From Sphingomonas sp. PAMC 26605 (GTDB lineage Bacteria; Pseudomonadota; Alphaproteobacteria; Sphingomonadales; Sphingomonadaceae), in the NCBI RefSeq assembly GCF_000241485.1, contig NZ_JH584241.1, positions 1,101,435 to 1,165,434 of the forward strand: a stretch of 64,000 nt of DNA, given 5' to 3'. The notes under the pieces were generated by a model. The model was not told the DNA's origin. It saw nothing but the letters and a program-made list of their open reading frames with translations, and made no database searches. Position 1 is the first letter of the stretch, and every line of letters starts with the position of its first letter. This document shows, one piece after another, positions 18,240 through 25,602 of this stretch. A program made the position numbers and the translations under genes.

Positions 18240-19640
18240 GTGGGGGCGGGATGGGTCATCGCTGCGGTCGACGCAGTCGCGCGCGAAACCATGGTGTTCG
18301 CGGCGATCGGCTTCCTCATCGGCGGATGCGACGAACTGGCGATCGACCTGACCTGGCTTTGGGTCACGCTGCGGCGCGAACGGCAGCGTGTGCCGCGCAC
18401 GCTCGACGCCTATCGGCATCGGCCAATGCGACCCATCGCGGTATTCGTCGCGGCGTGGGACGAGTCGGCCGTGATCGGCGCGATGCTGCGCAGTGCGCTC
18501 GCCCGCTTCGACCATGACGATTATCGCCTCTATGTCGGCACCTATCCCAATGATCGCGCGACGATCGACGCGGTCGCCGCGGTCGCCGTGGGCGATTGCC
18601 GCGTGCGGCTCGTCATCGGGCCCTCCGACGGACCGACGACCAAGGCCGGGTGTCTCAATGCAGTGTGGCGCGCGCTCGCACGCGACGAAGCGCGCGATGG
18701 GATCACCGTCGCCGCGGTGGTGCTGCACGATGCCGAGGATTTCGTCCATCCGGGTGAATTGCGTGTCTTCGATGCGCTGATCGGACGCTATGCCGTGGTC
18801 CAGCTCCCGGTGCTGCCGCTGGTCGATCGCGGTGCGCCGCTGGTATCTGGACATTATGCCGACGAATTTGCCGACGCGCACAGCCGGCAGATGATCGTGC
18901 GGCAGGCGCTTGGCGCCGGGCTGCCGCTCGCCGGAGTCGGGTGCGCGATCGAACGCGCCATGCTCGGGCGGATCGCCACGGCGCGCGGCGGGGAACCGTT
19001 CGACGCCGGCTCGATCGTCGAGGATTACGAGCTCGGCCTCCACATTGCGATGCTCGGCGGGCGCGGCGTGCTGGCGCGGGTGCGCGAACGGGTCGGCGGC
19101 GATCTGGTCGCGGTGCGCGCCTATTTCCCGGCGACGGTGCCGACTGCGGTGCGGCAGAAGGCGCGCTGGATGACCGGGATCGCGCTCGCCGGCTGGGACC
19201 GGATCGGCTGGAGCCGCACGCTCGACTGGCGCGATCATTGGATGCGGATGCGCGACCGGCGCGCGCCGCTCGCCGTGCTGGTGCTGTTCGTCGCCTATAG
19301 CGCGCTGGTCGCCTGGGGCGCTTCTTTACTGGTGCATGCGCTTGCCGGGCGGGCGGCTGCGCCGCCGTCCGACGCGACGGTGCGGCTGCTGCGCGTGAAT
19401 GGCGTGCTGCTCGCCTGGCGGTTGACGTGTCGCGCCGCCGCCACGGGAGCGGCGTATGGCTGGCGCGAAGCGCTGTGGTCGCTGCCGCGCGCACTGGTCA
19501 GCAATTACGTCGCATTGTTGGCCGGGCGCCGCGCGATGACGGCGTATGTCCGCTCGCTGCGCGGCGCGGCCTTGCAATGGGACAAGACGCGCCATGTTTT
19601 TCCCGGCGCTCGCGATTCCGCCCCCGAGCCCGAACGATGA
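18240..19640 (+). CDS. Membrane glycosyltransferase, family 2, NfrB-like
   Basis: A 466-residue inner-membrane protein. A hydrophobic N-terminus (about residues 5-40) precedes a GT2 domain with 'MRPIAVFVAAWDES', a metal-binding DAED at 164-167 and the processive-synthase motif QKARW at 306-310 (QxxRW). Two or more C-terminal membrane segments follow. It resembles the front part of NfrB, the phage N4 adsorption protein B now linked to a c-di-GMP-controlled exopolysaccharide. NfrB of E. coli is about 745 residues with a C-terminal MshEN domain, which is absent here. The GTG at 18240 has GGGGGA 6 nt upstream. The stop overlaps the next start (ATGA), so the two genes act together. The sugar substrate is unknown. 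Confidence 0.75.
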   Translation: MGAGWVIAAVDAVARETMVFAAIGFLIGGCDELAIDLTWLWVTLRRERQRVPRTLDAYRHRPMRPIAVFVAAWDESAVIGAMLRSALARFDHDDYRLYVGTYPNDRATIDAVAAVAVGDCRVRLVIGPSDGPTTKAGCLNAVWRALARDEARDGITVAAVVLHDAEDFVHPGELRVFDALIGRYAVVQLPVLPLVDRGAPLVSGHYADEFADAHSRQMIVRQALGAGLPLAGVGCAIERAMLGRIATARGGEPFDAGSIVEDYELGLHIAMLGGRGVLARVRERVGGDLVAVRAYFPATVPTAVRQKARWMTGIALAGWDRIGWSRTLDWRDHWMRMRDRRAPLAVLVLFVAYSALVAWGASLLVHALAGRAAAPPSDATVRLLRVNGVLLAWRLTCRAAATGAAYGWREALWSLPRALVSNYVALLAGRRAMTAYVRSLRGAALQWDKTRHVFPGARDSAPEPER

Positions 19641-20731
19641 GCATCGCGGGGCGCGGAAGGCCCTTGCGGTTCCTGTTCGTTATCGCCGTCGTCTGGGTCA
19701 CCTTGCGGGTCGCGATGCTGTGGCCCGCGCCGAAGGCGGCGGCAGACGGACAGGCGATCACGCCCGCTCTGGCACGGTCTGGAGCGAGCGACGCCGTGGC
19801 AAAGGCCGGGGAGCCGCCACGGCCGACTGCGGTGAGGCCGCGACCGTCGCCGCCGCCATCCCTCCTGCCCCCCACCGCGCGCCCACCGGTACGCGTGCCG
19901 AGTACCCTCGCGCGGCGACCCAAGCGCGCTTTCATCCATCGCGTGGCCGTGTCGCTGCCACCCGAAGCGGCACCCCGCGTCGACGCGGCCTTCGCGGAGC
20001 ACGGCGCCGCGCCAAATCCGGTAGCGGTACCGGCGAACCAAGCCCCCGTCGCGCGATCGGCGATGGTCGTTCCGGCGCTGCCACCCCCGATACCGGCGGC
20101 GTCGCGCTGGTCGGGCAGCGCCTGGATGGTGGCACGCGGCGGAGCGGCGCTCGCCCCAGGCGCGCTCGGTGGACAGCTCGGCGGATCCCAGGCCGGCGCG
20201 CGCTTGGTCTACGCGCTCGATCCCGGGCGGCGGCTCGCGCTCGTCGGTCGTGTGACGACGCCGCTCGGTGGCGGGCTGCGCGAGGCGTCGCTCGGGATCG
20301 AATGGCAGCCGACTCGGCTCCCGCTACGGCTTGTCGCCGAACAGCGCCTCGCTTTATCCGACGGACAGGGCGGTCCCGGGGTCGGCGTCATCGGCGGTTT
20401 CGGGCCAATCGCGATCGGACACCGGCTGCGCGCGGAATGCTATGCGCAGCTGGGCGTCATCCGCCGTGCGGCGACCGAACCCTATGTCGATGGCGCGACG
20501 CGGATCACACATCCGGTCGCGCGCCTCGGCCAGGTGCACGTCGACCTCGGCGCGGGCGTGTGGGGTGGCGCGCAGCGCGGCGCCACGCGGCTCGATCTCG
20601 GGCCATCGCTCGGCCTTGCAATTCCCCTCGGCAAACAATCGGTGCGGTTCGCGCTCGACTGGCGCGAGCGCCTTGCGGGGAATGCCTATCCGGGATCGGG
20701 TCCCGCGCTGACAGTTGGCAGCGATTTCTGA
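19637..20731 (+). CDS. Proline-rich membrane-anchored protein with NfrA C-terminal-like domain
   Basis: A 364-residue protein translationally coupled (ATGA overlap) to the NfrB-like glycosyltransferase. One hydrophobic segment at residues 11-30 could be a signal anchor. A Pro/Ala/Arg-rich stretch runs to about residue 150. The rest, beginning near 'GGQLGGSQAGARLVYAL', is a beta-rich region of alternating strands ending in a terminal Phe ('LTVGSDF'), as outer-membrane barrels do. The C-terminal part resembles the NfrA C-terminal domain. NfrA itself is much larger and carries TPRs, absent here. A role in exporting or presenting the glycan made by the partner is inferred from context only. Confidence 0.6.
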   Translation: MSIAGRGRPLRFLFVIAVVWVTLRVAMLWPAPKAAADGQAITPALARSGASDAVAKAGEPPRPTAVRPRPSPPPSLLPPTARPPVRVPSTLARRPKRAFIHRVAVSLPPEAAPRVDAAFAEHGAAPNPVAVPANQAPVARSAMVVPALPPPIPAASRWSGSAWMVARGGAALAPGALGGQLGGSQAGARLVYALDPGRRLALVGRVTTPLGGGLREASLGIEWQPTRLPLRLVAEQRLALSDGQGGPGVGVIGGFGPIAIGHRLRAECYAQLGVIRRAATEPYVDGATRITHPVARLGQVHVDLGAGVWGGAQRGATRLDLGPSLGLAIPLGKQSVRFALDWRERLAGNAYPGSGPALTVGSDF

Positions 20732-20779
20732 AACGCCGTGCTTTGCGCACGCTCCCTGAGCGGCTAACGCTGGCGGGCA

Positions 20780-21694
20780 ATGGACATCTACCTGCCCATC
20801 GCCAATCTTTCGGTCAACGCGCTCGTGATCGTGCTGCTCGGCGGCGGCGTCGGGCTGTTGTCGGGGATGTTCGGCGTGGGCGGCGGCTTCCTCACCACGC
20901 CGCTGCTGATCGTCTATGGCATTCCACCGACGGTCGCGGCCGCTTCTGCGGCAAGTCAGGTGACGGGCGCGAGCGTGTCGGGGGTGTTCGCGCACGTTCG
21001 GCGCAAGGGCGTCGATTTCAAGATGGGCGGTTTCCTCGTCGCGGGCGGTCTGGTCGGCGCGGTGTTCGGCGGCTGGATCTTCCGCCTGCTCCAGGCGAGC
21101 GGGCAGATCGATACGGTGATCGCGATCGTCTATGTCCTGCTGCTCGGCTCGATCGGCGGTATGATGGCGACCGAATCGTGGGGTGCGATCCGCCGGCTGC
21201 GCAGCGGCGAGGCGCCCAAGCCGCGCAAGCGCCGCCACCATCCGCTGGTCGCGTCGCTGCCGATGCGGACGCGCTTCTATCGCTCGGGGCTTTACATCTC
21301 GCCCTTCGCCCCGCTGCTGCTCGGCTTCGGCGTGGGCATCCTGACGATCCTGCTCGGTGTCGGCGGCGGATTCATCCTGGTGCCGGCGATGCTCTATCTG
21401 CTCGGCATGACGACGCAAGTGGTGGTCGGCACGTCGCTGTTCCAGACGCTGTTCGTCACCGCGATGGCGACGATGGTGCATGCGACGACGACCAAGGCAG
21501 TCGACATCGTGCTCGCCGCCTTGCTGCTGCTCGGCTCGGTCGCCGGCGCGCAGATCGGCGCGCGCTTCGCGGCGCGGGTGAAGCCCGAATATCTGCGGCT
21601 CGCGCTCGCGGTGATCGTTTTGCTCGTTGCGGGGCGGATCGCGCTCGGGCTCGGCTGGCGCCCCGACGAGATCTATTCGGTCGAGCTTTCGTGA
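20780..21694 (+). CDS. Sulfite exporter TauE/SafE family permease
   Basis: A 304-residue membrane protein with two homologous halves, each with a glycine-rich turn: 'LLSGMFGVGGGFLTTPLL' near residue 28 and 'ILTILLGVGGGFILVPAML' near residue 187. The halves are separated by a basic cytoplasmic loop near residues 140-165. TauE/SafE proteins are implicated in export of sulfite or other sulfur and organic anions. The GTGA overlap with the TIGR02186-type gene that follows suggests a two-component transport unit. It begins 48 nt after the NfrA-C-like gene, so it could be read from the same transcript. The substrate is not evident from sequence. Confidence 0.88.
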   Translation: MDIYLPIANLSVNALVIVLLGGGVGLLSGMFGVGGGFLTTPLLIVYGIPPTVAAASAASQVTGASVSGVFAHVRRKGVDFKMGGFLVAGGLVGAVFGGWIFRLLQASGQIDTVIAIVYVLLLGSIGGMMATESWGAIRRLRSGEAPKPRKRRHHPLVASLPMRTRFYRSGLYISPFAPLLLGFGVGILTILLGVGGGFILVPAMLYLLGMTTQVVVGTSLFQTLFVTAMATMVHATTTKAVDIVLAALLLLGSVAGAQIGARFAARVKPEYLRLALAVIVLLVAGRIALGLGWRPDEIYSVELS

Positions 21695-22473
21695 GGCGCG
21701 GCTGGCTCGCGGTCGCCGCCGCGCCGCTGCTGATGGCGCAATCGGCACCGCGACCCGCGGCCAAACCGGTGCTCGTCCCCGACGTGTCGCAGCGCGACAT
21801 CGAGATCCAGTACAGCTTTACCGGCGCGAACCTGCTGCTGTTCGGCGCGATCCTGTATCCGGGCGGGCGGCTGCCCGACGACGACAAGCCGACCGACATC
21901 GTGGTCGTGGTCAAGGGGCCGGTCCAGTCGATCCTGGTGCGCGAGAAGCAGAAGCTCGGCGGGCTGATCTGGGTCAATGCCAGCCGGCTGCGCTATCGCT
22001 CGGCGCCGAGCTTCTATGCGATTGCCTCGTCGAAGCCGATCGCGCGGATGCTCGATGCGCGGACCCGCGCGATCTACGAGCTCGGCCTGTCGAGCCTGCA
22101 GCTGTCGCCCGCTTCGAGCGCGCCGCTGACCGAGCAGGACCGCTTCGCGCGCGGGCTGGTCGAATTGAAGACGCGCACCGGCCTCTATCTTGAAGCGCCG
22201 GGCGCGGTGGAGATCACCGACGGCGTACTTTATCGCGCGCGTGTCACGATCCCGGCGCGCGTGCCGGTCGGGCGCTTTACCGCAGAGACCTTCCTGATCC
22301 GCGACGGGCGCGTGCTAGCGGCGGCGACGCGCGATATCGAAATCCGCAAATCGGGCTTCGAGCGCTTCGTCGCGCGCTCGGCGGAGCGGCGATCGGTACT
22401 GTATGGGCTGGTCGCGGTGGCGCTGTCGGTGCTGTTCGGCTGGGGCGCCGGAGTCATCGCGCGCCGCTTCTGA
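21691..22473 (+). CDS. TIGR02186 family membrane protein
   Basis: A 260-residue protein with an N-terminal signal (about residues 1-17), a long extracytoplasmic beta-rich region starting near 'IEIQYSFTGANLLLFGAIL', and a single C-terminal membrane helix (about residues 234-255) ending in Arg-Arg-Phe. This layout fits the alphaproteobacterial TIGR02186 family, often found next to TauE/SafE permeases, as here. The GTG start at 21691 overlaps the permease stop (GTGA). It may be an extracytoplasmic partner of the permease. The biochemical role is unknown. A perfect 13-bp terminator hairpin follows. Confidence 0.82.
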   Translation: MRRGWLAVAAAPLLMAQSAPRPAAKPVLVPDVSQRDIEIQYSFTGANLLLFGAILYPGGRLPDDDKPTDIVVVVKGPVQSILVREKQKLGGLIWVNASRLRYRSAPSFYAIASSKPIARMLDARTRAIYELGLSSLQLSPASSAPLTEQDRFARGLVELKTRTGLYLEAPGAVEITDGVLYRARVTIPARVPVGRFTAETFLIRDGRVLAAATRDIEIRKSGFERFVARSAERRSVLYGLVAVALSVLFGWGAGVIARRF

Positions 22474-22492
22474 GTCTGCGCGAAAGCGGCAA

Positions 22493-22521
22493 CCGCCGCC
22501 CCGATCGCATCGGGGCGGCGG
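22493..22521. terminator. Perfect 13-bp terminator hairpin between convergent genes
   Basis: CCGCCGCCCCGAT (22493-22505), loop CGC, ATCGGGGCGGCGG (22509-22521). The arms match perfectly. It lies 19 nt after the TIGR02186 gene and 12 nt past the end of the ene-reductase gene on the other strand, so it probably serves both. Confidence 0.8.
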
Positions 22522-22533
22522 CGTGCGTCAGCT

Positions 22534-23622
22534 TCAGGCGTCCGCGGTTTGGAGCGCCGGATAGTCGATATAGCCCTCGGCGCCCTGGCTGTACCACGTC
22601 TTGGGGTTGTCCGCGGCGAGCGGCGCCCCGGTGCGCAGCCGCTCGGGCAGGTCGGGATTGCCGATGAAAGTGCGGCCGAACGCGATCGCATCGGCAACGC
22701 CCGAATCGATTGCCGCCTGCGCCTCTTCGACGCTGCGATAGTCCGAATTGAGCACCAACGGGTTGGAGAAGACCTCGCGGATCTCGGGCGACAGCTTGGG
22801 CACGTCGGTGCGCCCGAAGGTGCCGTCGGGGCCGGGCTCGCGCAGTTCGAGAAAGGCGATGCCGATCTCGTCGAGCGCCTTGGCCGCAGCGACGAACAGC
22901 GCCTTGGGGTTACTGTCGTCGACGCCTTGCGAATCGCCATTGGGCGACAGGCGGATCGAGGTGCGGTCGGCACCCGCGACGCTCGCCACGCGCTCGGTCA
23001 CTTCGCGCATCAGGCGGATGCGATTCTCGATCGAGCCACCATAGATGTCGTCGCGAAAGTTAGCATTGTCGCGCAGAAACTGGTCGATCAGATAACCATT
23101 CGCACCGTGGATCTGGACGCCGTCGAAACCGGCGCGGAGCGCGTTCTTGGTCGCGAGCTCATAATCAGCGAGCAGACGCGGAATTTCGTCGAGTTCGAGC
23201 GGGCGCGCGGTTTCGAAATCCTGCTTGCCCTCGTATGTATGCGCCTGGCCTGCGGTCGCGGTTGCCGACGACGACACCGGCTGGCCGCCGATTACCGAGG
23301 AATGCACCTGACGGCCCATATGCCACATCTGAACGACGATCCGGCCGCCCGCGGCATGGACCGAATCGGTGACGGGCTTCCAATGCTCGATCTGCTCGTC
23401 GGTCCACAGGCCCGGTGCGAACGGCCAGCCGAGACCTTCGCGGCTAATCCCGGTCGCTTCCGAGATGATCAGGCCCGCGCTCGCGCGCTGCGTATAATAT
23501 TCGGCCATCATCTCGGTCGGCACATGCGCCTTGGTAGCGCGGCCGCGCGTCAGCGGCGCCATCAGGATGCGATTCGGGGCGTGGATCGCGCCGAGCTGGA
23601 TGGGATCGAACAGACTTGGCAT
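22534..23622 (-). CDS. nemA: Old-yellow-enzyme family alkene reductase
   Basis: A 362-residue FMN-dependent NAD(P)H:flavin oxidoreductase of the old yellow enzyme family, which reduces activated C=C bonds and some nitro or ester substrates. Recognisable stretches are 'NRILMAPLTRGRA' near residue 17, 'QMWHMGRQVH' near 97, the substrate-binding pair in 'VQIHGANGYLIDQFL' near 180, and 'YGGSIENRIR' near 205. The start ATG at 23622 has AGGA 7 nt upstream. The gene diverges from the EamA exporter over 50 nt. No regulator is visible next to it. The symbol is used by family similarity; the natural substrate is unknown. Confidence 0.88.
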   Translation of the reverse strand: MPSLFDPIQLGAIHAPNRILMAPLTRGRATKAHVPTEMMAEYYTQRASAGLIISEATGISREGLGWPFAPGLWTDEQIEHWKPVTDSVHAAGGRIVVQMWHMGRQVHSSVIGGQPVSSSATATAGQAHTYEGKQDFETARPLELDEIPRLLADYELATKNALRAGFDGVQIHGANGYLIDQFLRDNANFRDDIYGGSIENRIRLMREVTERVASVAGADRTSIRLSPNGDSQGVDDSNPKALFVAAAKALDEIGIAFLELREPGPDGTFGRTDVPKLSPEIREVFSNPLVLNSDYRSVEEAQAAIDSGVADAIAFGRTFIGNPDLPERLRTGAPLAADNPKTWYSQGAEGYIDYPALQTADA

Positions 23623-23672
23623 GCAGAGTCCTTTTGCTGAGACGCGCCACAGATAGGAAGCTAGGGGGCGGC

Positions 23673-24566
23673 ATGCACGTGGCCCCGCCAAAAAGAAAAA
23701 CTGTCGCCGACGAAACGACGCTTCTACCGCTGCTCGCGCTGATCGTCGCGAATGCCGCGCTCGCCTTCGGGCCGTGGTTCGTGCGACTCGCCGATACCGG
23801 GCCGATCGCCTCGGCGTTCTGGCGGATCACGCTCGCCGCGCCGATCCTGGCCGGAGCGGCCTTGGCGACGGGTTGGCGGCCACGCGAAGTGCCGCGCGCG
23901 CTATGGGGGATGATCGCGCTGGGCGGGCTGTGTTTCGCCGCCGATCTCGGCAGCTGGCACCTCGGCATTCTGCGCACCACGCTCGCCAATGCGACGCTGT
24001 TCGGCAATTCGGCGACGTTGATGTTCCCGCTCTACGGCTTCCTCGTCGCGCGCGCCTGGCCGACGCGGCTGCAGGGCGTAGCGCTTGGGCTCGCGACGAT
24101 CGGCGCGGGGCTGTTGATGGGGCGGTCGTACCAGCTCGACCCGCGCCATCTCGCGGGCGATCTGCTCTGCCTGACCGCCGGCATCCTCTATACCGGCTAT
24201 TTCATCCTGATGGCGCGCGCCCGCGCGACGATGGCGCCGCTCCCCGCGCTCGCGCTGTCGACGCTCGCCAGCGTGCTGCCGTTGCTCGCCTTCGCGGTGG
24301 TGATGGGCGAGAAGATCCTGCCGACCGACTGGAGCCCGCTGATCGGCCTTGCCCTGGTCAGCCAGATCATCGGCCAGGGCATGATGATCTATGCGCTCGG
24401 CCGCTTGCCGCCGCTGACGGTGGGGCTTGGTCTGCTGACGCAGCCGGTGGTCGCCGGGACGATCGGCTGGATCGTCTATGGCGAGCGACTGGGCGTGGCC
24501 GATCTGGTCGGCGCGGTGCTCGTTGCGATCGCGCTCGTACTGGTCAGTCGGCGTCCACGCGCCTAG
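23673..24566 (+). CDS. EamA/DMT superfamily transporter
   Basis: A 297-residue integral membrane protein with about ten predicted helices in two EamA-type repeats, typical of drug/metabolite transporters. 'LALIVANAALAFGPWFVRLA' opens the first repeat and 'PPLTVGLGLLTQPVVAGTIGW' closes the second, with 'GERLGVADLVGAVLVAIAL' as the usual last helix pair. A Pro/Lys-rich N-terminus of about 15 residues is cytoplasmic. I chose the ATG at 23673, with GGGGGC just upstream. An in-frame ATG at 23616 would overlap the divergent nemA start. The substrate is unknown. coq9 follows after only 9 nt. Confidence 0.85.
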   Translation: MHVAPPKRKTVADETTLLPLLALIVANAALAFGPWFVRLADTGPIASAFWRITLAAPILAGAALATGWRPREVPRALWGMIALGGLCFAADLGSWHLGILRTTLANATLFGNSATLMFPLYGFLVARAWPTRLQGVALGLATIGAGLLMGRSYQLDPRHLAGDLLCLTAGILYTGYFILMARARATMAPLPALALSTLASVLPLLAFAVVMGEKILPTDWSPLIGLALVSQIIGQGMMIYALGRLPPLTVGLGLLTQPVVAGTIGWIVYGERLGVADLVGAVLVAIALVLVSRRPRA

Positions 24567-24575
24567 ATAGCAGGC

Positions 24576-25256
24576 ATGACAGACTCGCTCGCCCCCGCAG
24601 CTTCGCTCGCCGACGCGACGCTCGACGAAATCCGTGCCGCACTCGCCCCCGCCATCGCGAGCAATGCGGGCTTCGACGGTTGGGGCGACGCGGCGCGCGA
24701 CATGGCGGCCGATGGCGCTGGCGTCGATCGCGACGTCGCGCGGCTCGCCTTTCCGGGCGGCGCGGTCGACATGATTGCGGCGTGGTTCGCGCATATCGAC
24801 GCCGACATGCTGGTTCGCGTTTCGCCCGAACACCTCGGCAGGATGAAGATCCGCGAGAAGATCACCGCGCTGGTCGAAGCGCGGCTCGCCGAAACGGCGC
24901 CCGACCGCGAAGCGCTGCGCCGCGCGCTCGCCATCCTTGCGCTGCCGCAGAATGCCGTGCGCGGGGTCAAGCTCGGCTGGCACGCGGCGGATGTGATGTG
25001 GCGCGCCGCCGGCGATACCGCGACCGACTATAATCACTATACCAAGCGCGCGATCCTCGCCGGCGTCTATGCCGCGACCGTCACGGTCTTTCTCGACGAC
25101 CAGAGCGATGGGTATGCCGACACGCGCGCCTTCCTCGCGCGGCGGATCGAGGGGATCCTGCGGTTCGAGACCGCCAAGGCCAAGCTCGTCACCAAGTCCG
25201 AGCTTCGCCCGAGCCTGTCGCGGTTCATCGGCCGGCTGCGCTACCCCGCGGTCTGA
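24576..25256 (+). CDS. COQ9 family ubiquinone-biosynthesis protein
   Basis: A 226-residue protein of the COQ9 family, whose mitochondrial member binds lipids and presents ubiquinone precursors to COQ7. After an alanine-rich TetR-like helical N-terminus, the family core is visible at 'LAFPGGAVDMIAAWFAHID' near residue 50 and 'TDYNHYTKRAILAGVYAATV' near residue 150. The C-terminus has basic helices ('PSLSRFIGRLRYP'). No other ubiquinone genes are adjacent. It starts 9 nt after the EamA gene. Its TGA stop overlaps the Fur-box-like palindrome of the feo operon by one base. Confidence 0.87.
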   Translation: MTDSLAPAASLADATLDEIRAALAPAIASNAGFDGWGDAARDMAADGAGVDRDVARLAFPGGAVDMIAAWFAHIDADMLVRVSPEHLGRMKIREKITALVEARLAETAPDREALRRALAILALPQNAVRGVKLGWHAADVMWRAAGDTATDYNHYTKRAILAGVYAATVTVFLDDQSDGYADTRAFLARRIEGILRFETAKAKLVTKSELRPSLSRFIGRLRYPAV

Positions 25257-25274
25257 TTGCGAGTGCGTCGCAAT
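25256..25274. promoter_or_regulatory. Fur-box-like palindrome upstream of feoA
   Basis: A perfect inverted repeat ATTGCGA-GTGCG-TCGCAAT, 19 bp, centred about 50 bp before the feoA start. Fur sites reported for several alphaproteobacteria have TTGCGA/TCGCAA-type half-sites, and feoAB is a classic Fur target. Binding is inferred. The first base is the last base of the coq9 stop codon. Confidence 0.6.
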
Positions 25275-25316
25275 TAAAGCTGGCGTTGCCCCGTTGTTAT
25301 TGATAATCGCTCGCAG

Positions 25317-25601
25317 ATGGATATCTTGCGCAGCATGAAGCCTTCATCCTCTGAGTCGTTCAGCCTCGAATCGCTGCCGCAGCGCCGCCAGGCAACGGTC
25401 GCGGCGATCGACTGGACGCATCTGTCGACGCCCGAGGCGCGCCGTCTGCGCGAACTCGGCTTCGACGAAGGCGTCGGGGTCGAAGTGCTTCATCGCGCAA
25501 GCCTCGGCAAAGGGCCGATCGCGTGCCGCATCGGCCGCATGACCGTCGCGCTTCGCCGGGCGGTTGCCGGCGCGATCCTCGTCTCGCCCGTCACGCAGTA
25601 A
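25317..25601 (+). CDS. feoA: Ferrous iron transport protein FeoA
   Basis: A 94-residue cytoplasmic SH3-like protein that assists the FeoB ferrous-iron transporter. The FeoA core runs from 'RRLRELGFDEGVGVEVLHRA' near residue 41 to 'GRMTVALRRAVAGAILV' at the end. Two starts are possible, ATG 25317 and ATG 25335. Neither has a strong ribosome-binding site, and the first gives an N-terminal tail slightly longer than the family core. It is directly upstream of feoB with a 1-nt gap and downstream of a Fur-box-like palindrome, so it should be induced when iron is low. Confidence 0.9.
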   Translation: MDILRSMKPSSSESFSLESLPQRRQATVAAIDWTHLSTPEARRLRELGFDEGVGVEVLHRASLGKGPIACRIGRMTVALRRAVAGAILVSPVTQ

Positions 25602-25602
25602 C

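Noticed and set aside
23616-23672. Longer N-terminus for the EamA transporter
   Set aside because: The ATG at 23616 lies inside the 5' end of the divergent nemA gene, and the added residues are basic and not family-like.
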